A DNA stretch of 64,000 nucleotides, from positions 325,001 through 389,000 of the forward strand of contig JAEMWC010000377.1 of assembly GCA_016490735.1 (NCBI GenBank). The letters are read 5' to 3'. The DNA is from Pachyseris speciosa. Taxonomy: Eukaryota; Cnidaria; Anthozoa; Scleractinia; Pachyseridae. The translations under genes were made by a program, and so were the position numbers. Positions 34,006 through 46,017 of the stretch are shown piece by piece. Numbering within the stretch: the stretch's first letter is position 1; each line of letters opens with the position of its first letter. The notes beneath the pieces are model-generated. The model made no database searches, was not told the origin of the DNA, and saw only the letters and a program-made list of their open reading frames with translations.

Positions 34006-34495
34006 TAGGCTTTTGTACATTATGCTTTTGTTTCCCCACTAAAATGCTCCACCTTAATGCTCCATTTTTCCCACTAAAATGCTCGGTCTCCCCGAAAAAG
34101 GTCACTACAATGCTCGGTTAATGCTCGTTATACAGACGCTTTTAATTTTAATTTTATTAATTATAACATTTTAACGGGGTGCTAACGCAAACCTTAACGC
34201 ATAAGTGGCATAACAGCATCGTATATAAGTTAATAGTTTACATGTCCGCCTTTGACTCACTGTTGATTAGTTGTCCTCAGTTTCCATTCGGCTGTATTAG
34301 GGTGGCATTTGAAATATTTGTTTGAATTTCGAGTTTAAGTCTTCATTTTCTCGTAAAAAAATCATTTTTATTCTCTCTGAAAGTGAAAATAAAAATGATT
34401 TTCCGGGAAAATGCCACTAAAATGCTCGAATAATGCTTAAACTTTTGCCTCACTAAAATGCTCGAAAAAATGCTAGCATAATGTACAAAAGCCTA
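34006..34495. mobile_element. hAT-like MITE, 490 bp, perfect 8-bp duplication
   Basis: Termini TAGGCTTTTGTACATTATGC (34,006) and its exact inverse (ending 34,495) are 20 bp long. GCATTGTA flanks both sides exactly (33,998-34,005 and 34,496-34,503). An 8-bp duplication with a TAGG-type terminus is diagnostic for the hAT group. The interior has repeated ACTAAAATGCTCG subunits and a second hairpin at about 34,356-34,402. Confidence 0.85.
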
Positions 34496-34503
34496 GCATT
34501 GTA

Positions 34504-35352
34504 TTGAATAAATTTAAACTCTTTCCATGAATAGTCCGTGCATCGTCTGAATCAGTCGCACGGTTCGTGCATCTCTTTGAATAAATACGTAGGTAATAAG
34601 ATTCAGTGTCCTGCGCGGCCTTGAGCACGGAGAACCCCTTCAAATTTAACGCTTTCTCTTCTCCCCTCCACTGCTTTTGCCAACGTAACATTTCCTTGCA
34701 CTGAAAAGAATTAATTACTCGATTGCATGGACCTAAGGATTAATTTGCCTGCCCTCAGCCAATCAGAATATAGTATTTTTCAGTGAAGATAATAATGATA
34801 ATTAACCGTCAGTCTATCAACCATTCTGTTTGCGGGTCTCTTTCTACATCACTTTTTTTTTTGAGTCGAACGTATTTGTTGTGGTTTGTTCTGCTGTTTG
34901 CTATGGCTCACCAAAGTTGCAAAACGAAGGCATCCAGGGTCTCAAAGGATTAACACTAACCTATATCATTTCTTTGATATAGGAAAAATATTATTGAGTG
35001 CTTATCTAGGTGCCGCGTATATGTGTGACTCATCAATATTGCACTGTGCATTGTGTTTTCATACGAATATGTAGAGAAGAAACTTTTTCCCTGCCTTTTT
35101 TTTTCCCATCAAATATTTGAAGCGGGAAGCCTTCTGGCAGATGAAAGCCGAATTTGAAATTTCTAGCAGGGGGGAAGTTTATTTTGACGTGTTCCCCAGT
35201 ATTTTGCTTGGATACCTGTTACGTTAACTTGACAACCATCAATTAATATTTCACCGAGCCAGCTGCCTGGTAAAACACGAATCTTCTTCCAGCTCGCGAA
35301 CTCCCGTTCTTTAACCCATTCGCATTAATCTTTGGCGCTTTTTAATTACAAA
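34504..35352. other. Region upstream of the globin gene
   Basis: No clear TATA box next to the globin ATG. A T-rich run occurs at 34,851-34,862 and 35,094-35,103. Probably contains the globin promoter, but no element can be named. Confidence 0.4.
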
Positions 35353-38300
35353 ATGGGTTGTTCGTCTTCGATGCAACAAGAAGCGAAATCTTCCAGACGG
35401 CCAGAAGATTTATCACTAGGTATTAGCGACGCTCATAAGCTAATTATTAAAGACACATGGAGCAAGATTGATGACAATCGCACAAGAGTAGGGAAACAAA
35501 CATTTTTAAGGTAAGAGTAATAAACAGTGAACGGAAAGCGAAATTAAAGGAACTTTACTTTTAAAGTTCGAGTCATCAAACGAACATGAGAGGATTTATA
35601 CATCAGGTCCTTCAAATATATTTAAACTAAGCTCAATGTTTACAAAGCCGTCATTTTCTTAAAAATGTAAATTTTTAGACAATTCTACGTTTCTAAAATA
35701 TATTCTAAATCCCACAAAAACCTATGTTGCAACTGTTGCAGATTTAAAACCAAGCACACAACTCAAGTAAAAACAACGTTACAAGACATCGTTATTCAAA
35801 TATGGGGCTTGACGTTGCTGCATTTTCTTGCGTGAATATAATTGGTTTCATTTGCAAGAAGTTTTCAATGACTGTTTTACAGTGAGCTAAAATTTTTATG
35901 GATTATCGAAACACCGAAGCTATCTCTTCAGTTAACTGTTCAGTTAACTGAGCGTTACAAAAGGAGTCTTGTGATATTTTCGAAATAAAGACTTAAATGT
36001 GTATAATTACTCTCTGCAGTATGAAAACTATTTTGTTTTATTATTATTATTATTTTTCATCAAAATCATGCATATTTCGGTGAACCCAGCACTATAAACT
36101 AATGCTTAGAAATCCTGTATGTAGCCTTATTGAGGCCTCCCAAGGGGGGTGGTCTGGTGTTGCATTGTAGCTTGTTTAAGACTCTGTCTCTCGCTTGTTT
36201 CGTGAAGGAAAAACGTCACTGTCGCAAAGAAAACGAAGAGGAATGGAAAGCCATTATTATGGTAGTCTTTACACTAGAGAAAAAGTATACTTAGAAAGAT
36301 TTCAAGTCAAGATACTTCAAGTAAAATTTTCTGACTTGTGTTGCTTTTCCTTGAGATACAACTTAAGTTTATTTTCCCACGCAGGTGACTGACGGGCTTC
36401 GCCCACCTTATGTATCAGTCAATTCCAAAAGCGCCCATCCCCCCCCCCCCCCCCCCCCCCGCGCAAACACCCGGGCATTTAACTTTTTTGAAAAATTTTG
36501 GTCAAATGCCCCGCTGTGTTTCCATTTTAGACGGTCAAATGCCCCACCGTTAGGGCCTCAAAATGGGTCAAATTCCTCGCTGTTGGAGGTATATCTTATC
36601 CCAAACCATTTCCACGTGTATAATGGAACGCCTATTCAAAAGAAGAAAGTTTCTATACAGTTTGTTGCCAAAAAGGATCGACTCAATACGTGAGCTCGGA
36701 TATCCAAAGTCTCTTTAAATTTAACAGCTCCATTTAATTACAGGTAAAGGTTACCTTTTTAATACAGAAAAATATAAACAATTCGAAAACCTAAAGAAGA
36801 GAACTCAAATCAAGTGTAAGCTTTATAAATCTGAAGCAGATCACTCGTTGCATGAGGCATTTGGTGTCGCTCCCTGCTCATAATAAATATTTTGATTGTT
36901 AACTATTCCAAAAAAAATCGCTTACTTACCTTTGCAAACGAAATCTAAAAAATTGCTCGCTAAAACCCCTTTTCTGACTGTTTTGTCCTCACTCCACACT
37001 TTGAATAGAGGCATATTGAATTATTATAACAGATAAGCAGAGCGTAGGGTAAAGGGAGCGAAGCGACTCCCGTGGTGAATGAATGAATTTTCACGCGAGA
37101 CGCGCGAAATCCTTTCGATGGCGACCGCCGACCAGTGTTTAGCCGATAGTCAAATGCCCCACCGGGCGGGGACTCATGTCGGGTCAAATTCCCTGCTGTT
37201 CGGGACTACCCTCTAGTCAAATACCCGGGGTATGCCCGGGGGGATGGGCGCTTTTGGAATTGACTGATACATTAAAGCTCAAGAAAGTCGGTTCTAAGGA
37301 TGGTTTTCAAGTCACTTGAAACTTTCTTGAATCGTTTCAACCTTCCGACTATAATGAGATGCAAAGTAAAATATCTTGGGATTTTACTTAGGCCTTCACA
37401 CACATATTTTTGGCTAAGTAAAACTTACTTACTAATGTAAAGACTACCAAAACTGTCGCTGTCGCAAACTGTCCCGCCTTTTCTGCCAGTTTCTGTCGTT
37501 TGTCGGTGTCTTGAGAGAACATTGTCACCTGCTTTCGGACCCATGTCACTTGTTGCTTCTACCCCTGGAAGGCCTCCTTATTGGTTTATTTTACACACAA
37601 AGCCCACGGTGCGTCAGCCTCCTTCGCGGGCTCGTCACGCGTTCCTTCCCCACGAACGTCTGCTGAACTGAACTGGCACTTCCGTTCACGCCGGTTAGCC
37701 AATCGTAGTTCGTTTTCCAATTTGTGGAAAGGACTTCGACCCCGGGCTTATTTTCCCAGACGATGTACGTGAATAGCTTGCCGGGAATTACTTCACGGGT
37801 GTCGATTTCCATTCTTACGCAGCTCCTTATTTGTTTCTTCAAAACAAAGGCTGCGACGGTAACATTGCAATAATAGTTTTAAATAGTTTCAATTAGTATT
37901 TAATTTGTGATTTTATCTGATGAATTGTGTTATTAGCGTTGTTTAGGTGTTAGGTTTTAGTTATTAGGTGGAATACCTGTAAACTAGCTCTCAGGCTAAG
38001 TGTATATCCTCGTTAAAAAAAAAGAAAAAAAGGCTAACCGCTGGCGAACGGAAGTGACAGTTTAGTTCAGCAGACGTTCGTGGGGAAGGAACGCGTGGAG
38101 AGCCCAAAGACGTCTGCGTAGGAGGCTATCGGTGCGTAAACAATTCGGCGACCGAGCTCCAGGCCTCGCTCGCTTCGCCTGTTTCTCGCGTTGCCGTTCG
38201 CTACAAGTCTTCCTACTTTGTTAGTGCTTATTTTTCTCTCTTGGTGCTTTATTACAAAAGTGGATCGGAAGAACATTTTATGTACTTAATTAGTCAGAAG

Positions 38301-39930
38301 CTTTGACTCAATCTAAATCCGCCATTTTGATGCTGCCTGACGTTTTGTCAAGGGCGTTGATTCACTCCGAGCAGGTTCCGTTACAGTTATCTCCGGAGCT
38401 CGCAGTCGACTAAGGAGCTCAGAAGAGGTGATGAACAGAAATAAGCCGTTCAGTGTTTTCTGGGCTGTAGCTAGACCAAAATTGTTACCGAGGCATCACT
38501 GATAGAAAGGGAAAAAAACACCTCTCTAATATTCTTTTATTATGTTTGCATGCATAGCCTCTTACAGGATGCTTTCTCAACTGTGAAACTAGACCTCATA
38601 CTAGCTACTACCCTGGCTCTTGATATGTAGGTAGGAAAGTACTGTAGGTAGGTAGGTAGGTAGGTAGGTACTGTAGGTAGGTAGGTAGGTAGGTACTGTA
38701 GGTAGGTAGGTAGGTAGGTACTGTAGGTAGGTAGGTAGGTACTGTAGGTAGGTAGGTAAGTAGGTAAAACTTTATTGAAAATGTTCAAATCGAAAGAGAG
38801 ACACACTAGCTCCAACAACATGCGGCTGGTTTCCATGAAGGGCGTGTTGACACACAAAAAACCTTACATCCACTAAATCCCTCGTGTTCCACGTTTTCCT
38901 GGTTTTGTTTCGTGTAGAAACAAAACTGGCACATTTTGTTCTTAGCAATAACAAGAAATATTTAGTTCTCAAAGGCTAGACCACAATTCTTTAGGCCACT
39001 AAGGCCAAAATGTGTTGAGAAAACATTTCAAGAGAGCGAGAATTAAACAAAGATTTATTACGTTTTTCGTCCAAGGAAAGGCGAGGAATCACTTCGTGAT
39101 CGAATGATTGTATCATATAATGATTGCTTAAAGACATGACAGGAAGCTTTAGGGATCACCACGCACAAAATGGGTCTTGAATATCTTGAGTGGGCAAAGG
39201 TTTGATCAAGAATCTTTCCAAATGTACCCAACACGAGGAATTTAGTGGAGTTCCGTTTACTCGTTCTCTGTCATGTGGTCACTAATCGAAAGCACTGTAA
39301 AATTTAAGGTATGGCCGATCATAGTGATTTCATTGAGCTGAACTCATATTTGTCTACACCAATTCCATTCATAGTCCTAATCTGCGGAGCTCGCCACGTA
39401 ATCTCTTCGTACCAAGACCATACACTGAGGCATTGAAGAAGAGTTTCTGGTATAGGGGTGCTCATTGCCTATGGAATAGTCTATCGGTCAAGGCTAAGCA
39501 GGCCACTAGGACGTCTAGTTTACATAATTTTCTTAATTTAATAAGCAAAGGCTATGTAGGCTTTTATTTCAAATTATTTCTCTCTTGTATTTTAATACTG
39601 AATTAGATAATTTTATGATTGTAATGATATTTATTGTTCAAGTGCACGGCTCCTTGGGAGAGCACTCCGTGGTTAAATAAAGTTGTTGTTTGTTTGTTTA
39701 TTCGGTGCAGGGTTTTCGAAGCCAAACCCGAGTTAAAGAACAAGTTTCCAGCGAAGGTTGACATTGAGCAGCTCAAAGCCGCGCGACAACTGTACGGCCA
39801 CAGTAAGATACTCATGAAAAGCATTGAGAATGCAGTGGTCTCACTGGATGACAGCGAGAGTTTTGTTAGTTACCTTGTGGAACTTGGACGAAGACATCAG
39901 GTCAGACCGCTTAAAGCTGAGTACTTGGAG
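35353..39930 (+). CDS. Acylated globin, exons 1-2 (gene continues beyond the Polinton)
   Basis: Haem-binding globin, N-terminal 126 residues: exon 1 35,353-35,510, exon 2 39,711-39,930, split codon AG|G. The protein starts MGCSSSMQQ, a strong N-myristoylation (Gly2) and palmitoylation (Cys3) signal, as in membrane-bound globin X types. A-helix region SDAHKLIIKDTWSKIDDN; distal His E7 at about residue 83 (LYGHSKILMKS); proximal His F8 at about residue 115 (ELGRRHQVRPLKAEYLE). Donor GAG|GTGAGC at 39,931. About 25-30 residues (helices G-H) are missing and must lie in an exon to the right, beyond the element inserted in intron 2. The likely role is redox or NO/O2 chemistry at a membrane rather than bulk oxygen transport. 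Confidence 0.8.
35511..36410. other. Globin intron 1, first part
   Basis: Mostly unique. From about 36,120 it contains the left side of an outer inverted repeat (GGTAGTCTTTACACTAG at 36,261; partner CTAATGTAAAGACTACC at 37,434) into which the Harbinger-like MITE was inserted. Confidence 0.5.
36411..37271. mobile_element. PIF/Harbinger-like MITE, 861 bp, TTA duplication, C22 run
   Basis: Ends TGTATCAGTCAATTCCAAAA (36,411) and its inverse (ending 37,271). TTA flanks both (36,408-36,410 and 37,272-37,274), the PIF/Harbinger target. The terminal repeats continue as GCGCCCATCCCCCC; the left one has a homopolymer of about 22 C at 36,440-36,461. Interior copies of GTCAAATGCCCC(A/G)C lie in both orientations. 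Confidence 0.8.
37272..37614. other. Globin intron 1, outer inverted repeat right arm
   Basis: Contains TCAAGTCACTTGAAACTTTCTTGAA-like inverted matches to 36,295-36,330 (shown here only by position) and the right arm at 37,390-37,560, ending with AAGGCCTCCTTATTGG, which is similar in inverse to 36,128-36,150. Confidence 0.4.
37615..38128. mobile_element. Mutator-like MITE, 514 bp, relative of 21,554-21,647
   Basis: Arms of about 100 bp (CAGCCTCCTTCGCGGGCTCG... and ...GACGTCTGCGTAGGAGGCTA). CGGTGCGT flanks both ends (37,607-37,614 and 38,130-38,137), with one further mismatched base (8 of 9). It shares the TAGCCTCCTACGCAGACG terminus with the 94-bp element in gene 1. Confidence 0.75.
38632..39000 (-). 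repeat. LINE/SINE tail with (GTAG)n array
   Basis: On the minus strand, CATTTTCAATAAAGTTTTAC is followed by (CTAC)n with TACAGT interruptions (38,772 down to about 38,632). AATAAAG plus a tetranucleotide tail mirrors other LINE tails in the window. The body (38,780-39,000) has no clear ORF. Confidence 0.55.
39340..39698 (+). mobile_element. CR1/L2-type LINE 3' fragment abutting globin exon 2
   Basis: The plus strand encodes PRPYTEALKKSFWYRGAHCL, then WNSLSVKAKQATRTSSLHNF, a typical ORF2 C-terminus. A 3' UTR follows, with AATAAAGTTGTTGTTTGTTTG at 39,676-39,696 (AATAAA plus a GTT(T) tail). The fragment stops about 12 bp before the exon 2 acceptor. Confidence 0.7.
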
Positions 39931-40450
39931 GTGAGCGGTGTTTAAATACTAGGCCATGTTATAAGTGGGAGTTGTTGCTTCTTTATTGTCTTAAGATTTG
40001 GTTAAAACCGGGTAGTAAATTAGATTGTTCGTGAAATAGAGATCAGTTAAGCGAAAACGGCGAATTTTCCTTCCTACATGATCGATGGGATATCTTGAGA
40101 GATTTTTTTTGTTATCCTATAAAGATCATTTCAGATTTCATTTAGGGCAATATTTTCATCCGTTTAGTGACTTGGTCATACAGAGTCATAGTTTGACTGT
40201 TATCAAACACCATTGGTTATTTATTATTTTTGTGTCGTTTATTTATTGATCCCTTTGTTCTTGTTCACTCACTCACTCACTCACTCATTCATTCATTCAT
40301 TCATTCATTCATTCAGTTATCTAATTATCAGCCAGCAATTCACTGTCAGTCAGTCAGTCAGTCAGTTAGTCAGACAGTCAAACAGTCAGTCGATTATCCA
40401 GTGATTCAGCCATCCATGCATCCATCCATCCATCCGTCCGTTCGTGCGTG
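39931..40450 (+). repeat. Globin intron 2 start with tetranucleotide cluster
   Basis: Unique DNA, then successive runs of CACT, CATT, CAGT and CATC at about 40,264-40,435. They end CCGTCCGTTCGTGCGTG immediately before the inferred Polinton left end. Frames reading Ser/His/Ile repeats here are artefacts. Confidence 0.7.
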
Positions 40451-41368
40451 AGTAGTATAAGACATGGGGGTACGAGATCATTTTTCAAAAAATGGTTTTA
40501 TTGTTTTTTCAAATAATGGTTTCACTGAAAATTTCAATTGTTTTTTCAATATATGGTCGATGTGGGATTCTGGCAGTGAAGGTCAGAAAGAATTCAATAT
40601 TTTTGCTTTGCAAAAATATGAGTTGTTTCGACATTCGCCGGGGATGAGAATCCCAACATCGAAACCACACGCACGGTGGGCAGAAGCGAGAAGGGAGAAT
40701 AAAAGCTTTGCTTCTATTCGGCACGCACTCGGTTCTTGGCGTATGCATTATTGTAAGAATAATGGTCGTATGTATATTTGTAACAACAATCTGAAATATT
40801 AATTAAGTCAAAAAATAGAAAACTATATATTTTTCAAAAAACAGTAAAAATAATTTTACCAAGCGAAGCCCTGCATTGGGGAAAAAAGCGAAGCTTTTTT
40901 GAGGCAGTGAATTGTGATTTTCTCGAAGAGAAAAGATCAAGAGGGGCAGGGTTTTTTGCAAATCATTTAATGAAACAGCTAATTTCAACAGTTTCTTCCT
41001 TTATACGCACATAAAATGGTTATTTTAGGGAAAGGTAAAATGGTAAATTGATAAGAATAAGTCCTATTTTCTCATCCATCAATTTATTAAAATCTTATAA
41101 TTTCATTTTTCAACGTATTATAGGAGCAACAGCTGATTTTAATAGTTTTAGTGTTATAGCATAATTGTATTTTTCAACCGTATTTCCCATGAAACAGTTA
41201 ATTTGAATAGTTTTGGCAATAAATGGTATTAATCAGCAGTATTCCTCCTATAACAACAGATTTCGGTATATGTTTTTTTAGTCAGTATTTAAAGAGAAAC
41301 GGTTAATTTCAATAGTTATTTTTTAAAACAAAATGATTTAAAGATATATTATTATAGTATATTGGAGG
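40451..41368 (+). repeat. Polinton left terminal region with degenerate AATTTCAATAGTTTT repeats
   Basis: No gene. Copies of AACAGCTAATTTCAACAGTT (40,974), CAGCTGATTTTAATAGTTTT (41,130), ACAGTTAATTTGAATAGTTT (41,192) and ACGGTTAATTTCAATAGTTA (41,288) form a spaced repeat, with related CAAWWAATGGTTT units at 40,487-40,530. This is probably the inner part of the long terminal inverted repeat. Confidence 0.6.
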
Positions 41369-44010
41369 ATGTGTGAGATGAAGAAGAATGTCAGCGCCTT
41401 GGAAAAGCGCAATAAGGTTAATCGCCAAAATGAAAATAAGACTGAGTCGCGCCAGATGGTTCTCGGTAAAAATAAAATATCTAAATATAATATAGAAATG
41501 AATAAGAGTGATCTTAAAAAATTATCATAATCTCAGCTTATCAAAATGTTGATGAAACAAAATGTGATTAAACCGGTGCCAAATAAGGTGGTTTATAATC
41601 ACGAGAAAACAATGAAGAAAGTGTCGACAAAAGAGAAACGAATTGAGAAAAAATCAAATAGTATCGACAAAAAGTATCAAAATCTGGTATCTAATCAATT
41701 TAAGATTGATGAACCTTTTGAGAAGAAAAAATCACACAAAATCGTCAAAAAGTATCAAAATCTGATGTCTAATCAAAAGACTAAAATAGAGGAAACTAAT
41801 AAAGCTCTAAAAGGCTACACAAAATCATACTCAATTGAGTTGAAAAACAACAAAGACCCACTTATGCAACTACAAAAGACACAAAAGGATATTGAAAAAC
41901 ACATCAAAAATCTACTGAAATCAATGAAAGGACTAAAATTTGTCGAAACACTAAAGGTAACATTCACAAAAATATCAGATGGTGAAATAATGTTTAAGAC
42001 AGCATATTTTAACAGTCCAACTCAAACAATAATAAATAATAACGAAATCAAATCTACTCTCCAAGTAACACAACAAAACATATTAAACAAGATAGCTGTT
42101 TGGATATCTGAGGGATCTGGATGGGTTGTGCAATCTGTTGACAGTCATTATCTCAATGTTGTGATATATAATCCAATGAAAGGTTCATCATATATGAAGC
42201 TGCCGCAAGAACTCAGAAACAGCAAGAAGGGATTGATCAATTTGAAGAATGATGACAATGAATGCTTCAGATGGTGTCATATCAGATATTTAAATCCACA
42301 AGCTAAATTCCCACAGAGAATAAAAAAATCTGACAGACAATATATTAATAAGTTAGATTATTCAGGAATTGAATTTCCAGTTGCAGTCAAACAATACAAT
42401 AAAATTGAGAAACAAAACAGTATAAATATCAATGTATTTGGTTATGAAAACAAACAACCATATCCAATTTATGTATCAGAAAAGAAGAATGAAGACTGTT
42501 TAAATCTGCTATTGATCCCAGAAAATGAAAACAAACACTATGTTTTAATTAAAGATTTTGGCAGATTCATGTATAATAAAACGAAGCACAAGGAAAGAAA
42601 ACACTTTTGTATGCATTGTTTGCAGTGTTTCATTTCTGAAAAAGTACTTGCTAATCACAAAGAAAACTGCATACAGATCAATGGTATACAAGTCATTAAA
42701 ATGCCTACAAAAGACAACATTGTATTAAAATTTAACAATTTCCACAAACAACTACCAGTACCATTCGTCATATATGCTGATTTTGAGGCTATCACAGAAA
42801 AAGTGTCTGGATGCCAACCCAATAATGATAAATCATACACTGAAGCTTGTCAAAAGCATACAGACTGTGGTTACGGATACAAGGTTGTTTGTTGTTATGA
42901 TGATAAATACACCAAATCACTGAAAACATATAGAGGTGAAAATGCTGTGTATAAGTCTATGGAAGCCATGTTATATGAAGTTGAATATTGCAAAAATGTT
43001 ATGAAAAAGGAGTTAAATAAACCACTGAAAATGACAACAGATAATGAAAACGAATTCCAAAAAGCTGATAGTTGTCATATTTGTGATAAAAAGTATACTG
43101 ACACAAATATAAAAGTCAGAGATCACTGTCACATTACTGGCCAGTATAGAGGATCAGCTCATCAAGATTGTAATCTCAATTTTAAAATAACTGAAAAAAT
43201 TCCTGTTATATTCCAGCCATTTCATTATGCAAGAAATCGGTGAGATAGTCAAAAATCACACTTACACAAAAAAGAGAGGTGAAAAGTGTCAAATGAATAT
43301 CAATGCGATTCCCAATAATATGGAAAAATACATGGCTTTCATGCTTGGCAATCATTTAACCTTCATTGACAGTTGTCAATTCATGAGCTCAAGTTTGGAA
43401 AAACTAGTGAGTAATCTGCCAAAAGAATCGTTAAAATATACCTCTCAAAAATTCAAAGGTGAGAAGCTTGATTTGATGTCTCAAAAGGGAGTCTACCCAT
43501 ATGACTATATGGATTCATTCGACAAGTTTAATGAAAGGCTAGCATCAAAAGAAGAGTTTTACAGCATATTGAACAATGAGCATATTTCAGACGAAGATTA
43601 TCAACATGCTCAAAACGTTTGGAATACATTCAAAATAAAAAACTATGGGTGAATATCATGATTTGTACCTTAAATCTGACATCCTGCTTCTAGCTGATGT
43701 ATTCGAAAACTTCCGAAAAAACTTGTCTTGAATACTACAAGTTAGACCCTTGTCATTATTTCACATCTCCTGGATTATCTTATTTTTATTTATTTATTTA
43801 TTTTTATTTGCCACACTAATTACAAAAATATAGGAAAAGAAGAGAAAAAAAAATAAGTGGCGAGGAGACCTAACAGAAACTATAGGAGCTTATGAGAGGT
43901 TAGGCCTCCTCGAACTATGAGCTAGAGCTGTTTCACATCAGTTGAAGAAAAGAAGGCGAAAAGTCGAAGATGGAAAGATTTATAAACTGTTTTCATACTT
44001 ACTCAATAAT

Positions 44011-45930
44011 TTAATCTTCAGTTTTTTTCTTAAAAGAGGAGAGGGATTGAGAGTTGATGATCTTGTTGTCAAGTGAATTAAAAAACTTAGGCCCTTGAAA
44101 AAAGGGCGAGAACTTTTTCGTGTTTGTACGACAATACGGTAGACGGTAGGCCTGGGAATTTCTTGTATTGTAAGAGTGGAATTGATTGCTTTGAGAGAAA
44201 TTGTTATTAAACTTTGGAGGTAAGAATGAATTTTTGCAAGAATACATAAATTGGCCCAGTTGAAGCAAATGGATATCATTAAATTTTAGTATACCGTGGT
44301 CCTTAAAGATGGGGTCAGTATGAGCATTAAAATGTGATTTATTAATAATTCTAATAATGCGCTTTTGCAGGATAACAAGGCGGCGGAGATTAGTTTTATA
44401 GGTCGAAGCCCAAACGATATTGCAGTAGTAAAAATAAGGATAAATTAAGGAATAGTAGAGCATACGTAAAGACGATTTAGGAAGAAAGAAGCTGCATCTA
44501 GATATTATACCGACTGACTTCGCAACTTTACTTGCAACGTGAGATATTTCCGACTTCCAATTTAGGTTTTCATCCAAAATTACGCCTAGAAAATTTGTCT
44601 CCTTTACTTTAACAATATTTTGATTATCTATACTTATTTGAATATTACAAATTGAACGCTTTTGTCTTGGTTTAAAGACCATAAATTTAGTCTTTTTAAG
44701 ATTTAGAGAAAGCTTGTTTGCTTTAAACCAGATTGACAGTTTGTCCATCTCCAAGTTTAACATATCTGAGAGATAGTTCAGATCTTTATGTGACATGAAT
44801 ACATTGGTATCGTCAGCGAACAATATCAGATTTAATAGATTAGAAGCATTGTTGATGTCGTTAATGTACAGTAAGAAAAATAGTGGTCCGAGGATGGAAC
44901 CCTGAGGGACCCCACAAGAGATTTCATTTCTTAACGAACGGTGGCCATTATATTCAACATATTGCTTTCTGTTTGAAAAGTAACTTCTTATCCAGTCCAG
45001 CGCTAAGCCACGAATACCGTAATGTTCGAGTTTATCAAAAAGGATGATATGATTTACAGTGTCAAAGGCTTTTGAGAGGTCAAGAAAAATACCTACGGAA
45101 AATTCACCTCGGTCAAAGGCAGTGGAGATCTTATCATGCAAGTCGATTAGCGCGAGTGCAGTGGAATGATTTTTCCTGAAGCCGTATTGGTTACTACAGA
45201 GGATGTTGAAGTTCATCAGATATTGCATTAAACGATTGTAGATAACTCTTTCAAAGAATTTTGAAAAGCTGGGAAGCACCGAGATAGGTCGGTAGTTGGT
45301 GAAAAGCGACTGATCATCAGATTTAAAAATAGGTATCACGCGAGCGATTTTCATTTCATCGGGAACAATACCATGCTGGATTGACAAGTTTATGATATGG
45401 GTGAGTGGTTCAGAAACAAGTAGAATGGACTCCTTAATGACTGTCATTGGAATCTGGTCGTAGCCAGCTGCTTTGCCTGGAAGAAAAGTTTTCGCAATCT
45501 CAGTGATCTCATCTTGAGTTGTAGGGTTGAAGAATATTGACTGTGTAAAGGAACCATTAAGAAAACAACGCTGTGAAGCTGACGACTGTATACCCCTTGC
45601 TAAATTAGGACCGATGCTTGAAAAATAACTACAAAACTTGTTGGCAATTTCGACAGGATCAGTAACTTCACGATTATCAGCTTTAAATGTTGAGCATCTA
45701 TTGGAATTTCTTTTGCTTCTGTTTAGGATTTCATTTAAAACTTTCCAAGTAGCACGAGTATTAGATTGAACGTTATTCAATTTCTCCTCGTAGTATAGAC
45801 GTTTTGCTGTCCGCAGAGAATGATTTAATTTGTTTTTATAACTTGTAAACTGATTGACGATCCATTGTTGGATTTCGCAGATATTTTTTATAAAGCCTAT
45901 TTTTCTTCCTAATACACTTGATAAGCGCAT
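44011..45930 (-). pseudogene. LINE ORF2, reverse transcriptase part
   Basis: 639 codons. RT motifs FTNYRPISVLPSFSKFFERV, GIFLDLSKAFDTVNH, GVPQGSILGPLFFLLYIND and LILFADDTNVF (F-A-D-D catalytic box). The C-terminal domain ends in the usual NTRNSQAYRLP region. Separated from the endonuclease frame by a frameshift at about 45,930-46,020; the two were one ORF. Jockey superfamily, CR1/L2 side. Confidence 0.85.
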
Positions 45931-46017
45931 TGGATAGCCACGGTTTATTTAAACGGCACTGTTTTCTAGTTAATTTTTTTACAGGGAAGCACACATTATA
46001 ACTTTCAGAATACTTCT

